DNA of 17,688 bases, from the NCBI GenBank assembly GCA_958352815.1, contig CATWQA010000041.1, positions 1 to 17,688 of the forward strand, in the 5' to 3' direction. The translations under genes and the position numbers were made by a program. The stretch comes from an uncultured Eubacteriales bacterium (GTDB lineage Bacteria > Bacillota > Clostridia > Monoglobales > Monoglobaceae). Below the pieces are notes generated by a model. That model had not been told where the DNA came from. It searched no databases and saw nothing but the letters and a program-made list of their open reading frames with translations. Positions 15,249 to 17,688 of this stretch are shown here, in pieces (position 1 is the first letter of the stretch; each line of letters begins with the position of its first letter).

Positions 15249-15437
15249 GTCGCCATATCAGGCGGAAGACTTTGCGTCTTCATTTTATATGACGACAATA
15301 GCTTTGATTGGGTTCCCAACAGAGACTAAAAAATTTAAAAATTTTTAAATTTTCTTCTGTTCAAAGGGCGTTTTGCGCCTGCGAAAGAGGGTTTTGTTCT
15401 CTGATGGGGTACCGTATATGGGGCACCCTGTTTTTTT
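15249..15437 (+). ncRNA. Structured leader RNA upstream of panB (candidate riboswitch, attenuator or small RNA)
   Basis: About 190 nt between the promoter and panB fold into several hairpins. Hairpin 1 (15249-15296) pairs GTCG, CATAT and GAAGAC with GTCTTC, ATATG and CGAC around a TTTGC loop. Hairpin 2 (15302-15366) pairs CTTTG and AACAGA with TCTGTT and CAAAG, has an 11-nt one-sided bulge, and is capped by a 24-nt A/T palindrome. Hairpin 3 is GGCG / CGCC at 15367-15379. A terminator ends the unit 84 nt before panB. This layout suggests transcription attenuation of panBCD or an independent small RNA. I cannot match it to a family from memory; the pan motif and 6S RNA are the ones to test. Confidence 0.6.
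15407..15437 (+). terminator. Intrinsic terminator within the panB leader
   Basis: GGGTACC (15407-15413) pairs with GGCACCC (15422-15428) with one A-C mismatch, followed by TG and seven T residues (15431-15437). Because it lies between the promoter and panB, transcription of panBCD from that promoter must pass it. Confidence 0.82.
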
Positions 15438-15520
15438 ATACACAACAAAATGTGTTTAGGCTTATGTAAAGTATATATGTAAATGAAGAAACTCGTGCCA
15501 CAACGTAAAGGAGAATAAAT

Positions 15521-16333
15521 ATGTCAAAACAAGTTGAAAACAAGAAGAGGGTTACAACAAAAGTCTTTAAAGCAATGAAAGGTAAAGAAAAAATTGCAAT
15601 GCTCACCGCCTATGACTACTCTATGGCAAAGCTGGTAGAGATGGGAGGAGCAGACGCAATACTGGTGGGAGACTCCCTGGGCAACGTTATGCTGGGCTAT
15701 GAGAACACCACCCACGTTACCATGGACGACATGCTTCACCACACCAAGGCAGTTGCCCGAGGAACGGAGCGCGCCATGGTGGTTGCGGACATGCCGTTTT
15801 TGTCCTGCCACCTGGGGATTTACGAAGCGGTAAAAAACGCGGGAGCGCTCATTGCAGAGGGCAACGCCTCCGCCGTGAAGATTGAGGGCGGCGTTGAGGT
15901 CTGCCCCGTTATCAAGGCAATAACCGACGCAGGCATACCCGTTATGGGGCACTTGGGTTTGACCCCTCAAAGCGTGAACCAGCTGGGAGGCTACGGCGTT
16001 CAGGCGAAAACCGATGCGGCAGCCGCAAAGCTTCTGGAGGACGCAAAGGCAGTTGAGGAGGCAGGAGCCTTTTCAATCGTGCTGGAGTGCATTCCTCACG
16101 ACCTGGCGCAAAAGGTGACAGAAGCAATCGGGATCCCAACCATAGGCATTGGCGCAGGCCCCGATTGCGACGGGCAGGTGCTGGTGCTCCACGACATGCT
16201 CGGTATGTTTGACGATTACGTGCCCTCATTTGTGAAGCGGTTTGCAGAAGCGGGAAAGGTTATTACAGACGGCGTAAACGGTTACGTCAGTCAGGTTAAA
16301 GACGGAGCCTTCCCCAAAGGAAAGGAGAAATAA
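15521..16333 (+). CDS. panB: 3-methyl-2-oxobutanoate hydroxymethyltransferase (ketopantoate synthase)
   Basis: This enzyme transfers a hydroxymethyl group from 5,10-methylenetetrahydrofolate to 2-ketoisovalerate, giving ketopantoate, the first committed step to pantothenate. At 270 residues it has the family length. Visible landmarks are KIAMLTAYDYSMA (25-37), LVGDSLGNVMLGY with the metal ligand Asp51, VVADMPF with Asp90, VKIEGG (119-124), GHLGLTPQ (143-150), LEC with catalytic Glu189, and IGIGAGPDCDGQVLV (208-222). The start is set by AAAGGAG 7 nt before the ATG. It is the first gene of panBCD, 2 nt ahead of panC, and lies downstream of the terminator-bearing leader. Confidence 0.98.
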   Translation: MSKQVENKKRVTTKVFKAMKGKEKIAMLTAYDYSMAKLVEMGGADAILVGDSLGNVMLGYENTTHVTMDDMLHHTKAVARGTERAMVVADMPFLSCHLGIYEAVKNAGALIAEGNASAVKIEGGVEVCPVIKAITDAGIPVMGHLGLTPQSVNQLGGYGVQAKTDAAAAKLLEDAKAVEEAGAFSIVLECIPHDLAQKVTEAIGIPTIGIGAGPDCDGQVLVLHDMLGMFDDYVPSFVKRFAEAGKVITDGVNGYVSQVKDGAFPKGKEK

Positions 16334-16335
16334 AT

Positions 16336-17187
16336 ATGAGAGTTATTAATTCACCCGCTGAGCTAAAGCAATATGCGGCAGAGCAGAAAAAGGCGGGCAA
16401 GACCATCGGTCTTGTTCCCACCATGGGCTATCTGCACAGAGGGCACCAATCCCTTATTGAAAAGAGCAGCTCCCAAAACGACGTTACTATTGTCAGCGTT
16501 TTCGTAAACCCCACCCAGTTCGGCCCGGGAGAGGACCTGGCAACCTATCCCCGAGACCTTGAGCGGGACATGAAAGCGGCGGAGGAGGCGGGAGCAGACC
16601 TTATCTTCCACCCCCGGCCGGAGGATATGTACCCCGAGGGCTACGGAACATACGTCAGCCTTGATAACGACATGACAAAGGTGCTCTGCGGCAAGTCGAG
16701 ACCCACCCATTTTCGCGGCGTGACCACCGTTGTTTGCAAGCTGTTTAACATCTCTCTGGCGGACAGGGCGTACTTTGGGCAAAAGGACGCTCAGCAGCTG
16801 GCGGTAATCCTACGCATGGCGGTCGACCTGAATATGAGCGTTGAGATTGTGCCCTGCCCCATCGTCCGTGAGGCGGACGGGCTTGCCATGAGCTCCAGAA
16901 ACACCTATCTGTCCCCGGAGGAGCGGGCACAGGCCTTGGTTTTGAGCCGTTCATTATTTGATGCGGAAAAGCGGATTAAAGAGGGGGAGCGAAATATAGA
17001 CCGAATTAAGACAGGCATAAGAGAAATTATTTCTTCATCACCCTTAGCGGATATTGAATATGTTGAGGCATACACCTTCCCCGACCTAAAGGCCTGCGGC
17101 AACGAGCTCAGCGGCAAAACCCTTATTGCCCTTGCCGTTCGCTTCGGAGGAACCAGACTTATTGATAATATTATAGTAGAAGCATAG
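16336..17187 (+). CDS. panC: Pantothenate synthetase (pantoate-beta-alanine ligase)
   Basis: This cytoplasmic enzyme condenses pantoate with beta-alanine using ATP through a pantoyl-adenylate. The 283-residue length is normal. The nucleotidyltransferase landmarks are all present: VPTMGYLHRGHQSL (27-40) with the HxGH signature at 34-37, SVFVNPTQFGP (54-64), RPTHFRGVTTVV (122-133), YFGQKDAQQL (146-155), and MSSRNTYLSPEER (185-197), which contains the KMSKS-like SSRN. AAGGAG stands 8 nt before the ATG and overlaps the end of panB, so the two genes are tightly coupled. It supplies the step that joins the products of the PanB and PanD branches. Confidence 0.98.
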   Translation: MRVINSPAELKQYAAEQKKAGKTIGLVPTMGYLHRGHQSLIEKSSSQNDVTIVSVFVNPTQFGPGEDLATYPRDLERDMKAAEEAGADLIFHPRPEDMYPEGYGTYVSLDNDMTKVLCGKSRPTHFRGVTTVVCKLFNISLADRAYFGQKDAQQLAVILRMAVDLNMSVEIVPCPIVREADGLAMSSRNTYLSPEERAQALVLSRSLFDAEKRIKEGERNIDRIKTGIREIISSSPLADIEYVEAYTFPDLKACGNELSGKTLIALAVRFGGTRLIDNIIVEA

Positions 17188-17197
17188 GAGGCTGATT

Positions 17198-17536
17198 ATG
17201 AATATAGAAGTTATGAATTCGAAGATACACAGAGCCAAGGTGACCGACGCCAACATAAACTACATCGGTTCGGTTACCATAGACGAGGACTGGATGGACG
17301 AGGTGGGTATCCTCACCAACCAGCAGGTTCACATCGTCAACGTGGACAACGGTGAGAGGCTGATTACCTACGCCATCCCCGGCGAGCGGGGCAGCGGCGT
17401 TGTGTGCCTGAACGGAGCCGCCGCCCACAAGGCAAAGGTGGGGGACACGGTTATAATTATTGCCTACGCCTCTATGGACTATGAGGAGGCAAAGACACAT
17501 AAGCCTCATGTGAAGTTTATTCCCGGAAGCATTTAA
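17198..17536 (+). CDS. panD: Aspartate 1-decarboxylase precursor
   Basis: This pyruvoyl enzyme makes beta-alanine from L-aspartate for pantothenate. The chain is made as an inactive precursor that cleaves itself. The site is Gly24-Ser25 in NYIGSVTID, where Ser25 becomes the pyruvoyl group. Lys9, Arg54, Thr57 and Tyr58 (GERLITY) and the NGAAAH segment (72-77) match the active-site positions of the E. coli enzyme. At 112 residues it is slightly shorter at the C-terminus than many relatives (about 116-127) but shows no sign of damage. AGGAGG overlaps the panC stop codon, 6 nt before the ATG, and the intergenic gap is 10 nt. It is the last gene of the operon. Confidence 0.97.
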   Translation: MNIEVMNSKIHRAKVTDANINYIGSVTIDEDWMDEVGILTNQQVHIVNVDNGERLITYAIPGERGSGVVCLNGAAAHKAKVGDTVIIIAYASMDYEEAKTHKPHVKFIPGSI

Positions 17537-17572
17537 AATTTTTTAAGCCGTTCCCACGGCTTGGGCGCTTCT

Positions 17573-17597
17573 CCGCCTTTGCAAAAGGCGGCATTTT
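17573..17597 (+). terminator. Possible weak terminator after panD
   Basis: A perfect 8-bp stem CCGCCTTT / AAAGGCGG with a GCA loop (17573-17591) is followed by CATTTT, a short T tract only. It directly abuts the 95-bp repeat. Another 7-bp hairpin, AAGCCGT / ACGGCTT, lies just upstream at 17545-17562 without a T tail. Termination of panBCD here is plausible but not strong. Confidence 0.45.
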
Positions 17598-17687
17598 GAT
17601 AAAGGCTTTGCCTTTGAAACCATTGCCGAGCCCATATTCCGCCATACCAAGCCGCGGCGGCAATGTCGCCAAAGCCTTTATCAAAAT
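17593..17687 (+). repeat. 95-bp hairpin-forming repeat, copy 2
   Basis: It has the same length, orientation and 18-bp terminal inverted repeats as the copy at 9581-9675. The three differences correspond to positions 9618, 9634 and 9639 of copy 1 (A/G, G/A, A/G), all in predicted unpaired parts of the hairpin. It starts 56 nt after the panD stop and ends one base before the window end. Confidence 0.93.
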
Positions 17688-17688
17688 T

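Noticed and set aside
15403..15420. Resemblance of GGGGTACCG to the conserved T-box sequence
   Set aside because: Only a short core matches. I see no specifier loop, AG bulge or amino-acid-related gene, and the bases belong to the terminator hairpin itself.
15455..15481. Possible second promoter between the leader terminator and panB (TTTAGG, TATGTA)
   Set aside because: Both boxes match poorly and the spacing is only 15 bp, so I do not call it, although a terminator-independent panB promoter cannot be excluded.
15942..16229. Arginine- and proline-rich open frame opposite panB
   Set aside because: It is antisense to a well-conserved gene, with composition expected from a shadow frame, and has no ribosome binding site of note.
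17545..17562. Hairpin AAGCCGT / ACGGCTT as an intrinsic terminator
   Set aside because: No T tract follows on either strand, so it is only noted as a hairpin.
1..17688. Search for tRNA, rRNA, CRISPR arrays, transposases, phage genes or toxin-antitoxin pairs
   Set aside because: No such feature could be supported by eye on either strand.

Overview
The window looks like a chromosomal segment of a Gram-positive, clostridia-like bacterium (Bacillota). This is inferred from strong AAGGAGG-type ribosome binding sites, consensus TTGACA/TATAAT promoters, U-tailed hairpin terminators, an S-layer protein with SLH domains, and the protein families present. I cannot name a genus. No tRNA, rRNA, CRISPR array, transposase gene or phage gene was seen.

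Layout. From 59 to about 9.25 kb, six genes on the minus strand form one apparent operon. A phenylacetate-CoA ligase-like gene (paaK) comes first. It is followed by a GtrB-like GT2 glycosyltransferase, a PMT/ArnT-like GT-C membrane glycosyltransferase, a second GT2 enzyme, and two large polytopic membrane proteins with extracytoplasmic beta-rich insertions. Gaps are 26 nt or less, or the genes overlap. A consensus promoter (9319-9347) precedes paaK and a strong terminator (14-42) closes the operon. Positions 9.35-10.08 kb are non-coding and hold repeats. A terminator, a large S-layer-type gene (10151-13237) with its own promoter, and pyrG (CTP synthase, 13441-15051) follow, all on the minus strand. 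A divergent promoter at 15214-15242 then reads rightward through a highly structured leader of about 190 nt ending in an intrinsic terminator, and on into panB-panC-panD.

How the genes work together. PanB, PanC and PanD supply the complete branch from ketoisovalerate, ketopantoate and beta-alanine to pantothenate, except for the ketopantoate reductase, which is not in the window. The two GT2 enzymes are of the type that charge polyprenyl phosphate with a sugar. The three GT-C-like proteins are of the type that use such lipid-linked sugars outside the membrane. Together they suggest a cell-surface glycan or glycoprotein pathway, possibly for the S-layer or its wall anchor (inference). PaaK is the odd member of that operon.

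The most notable non-coding features are a 95-bp hairpin-forming repeat present twice (9581-9675 and 17593-17687), whose only three differences all lie in predicted unpaired bases, and the structured panB leader, which behaves like an undescribed or unrecognised regulatory RNA.
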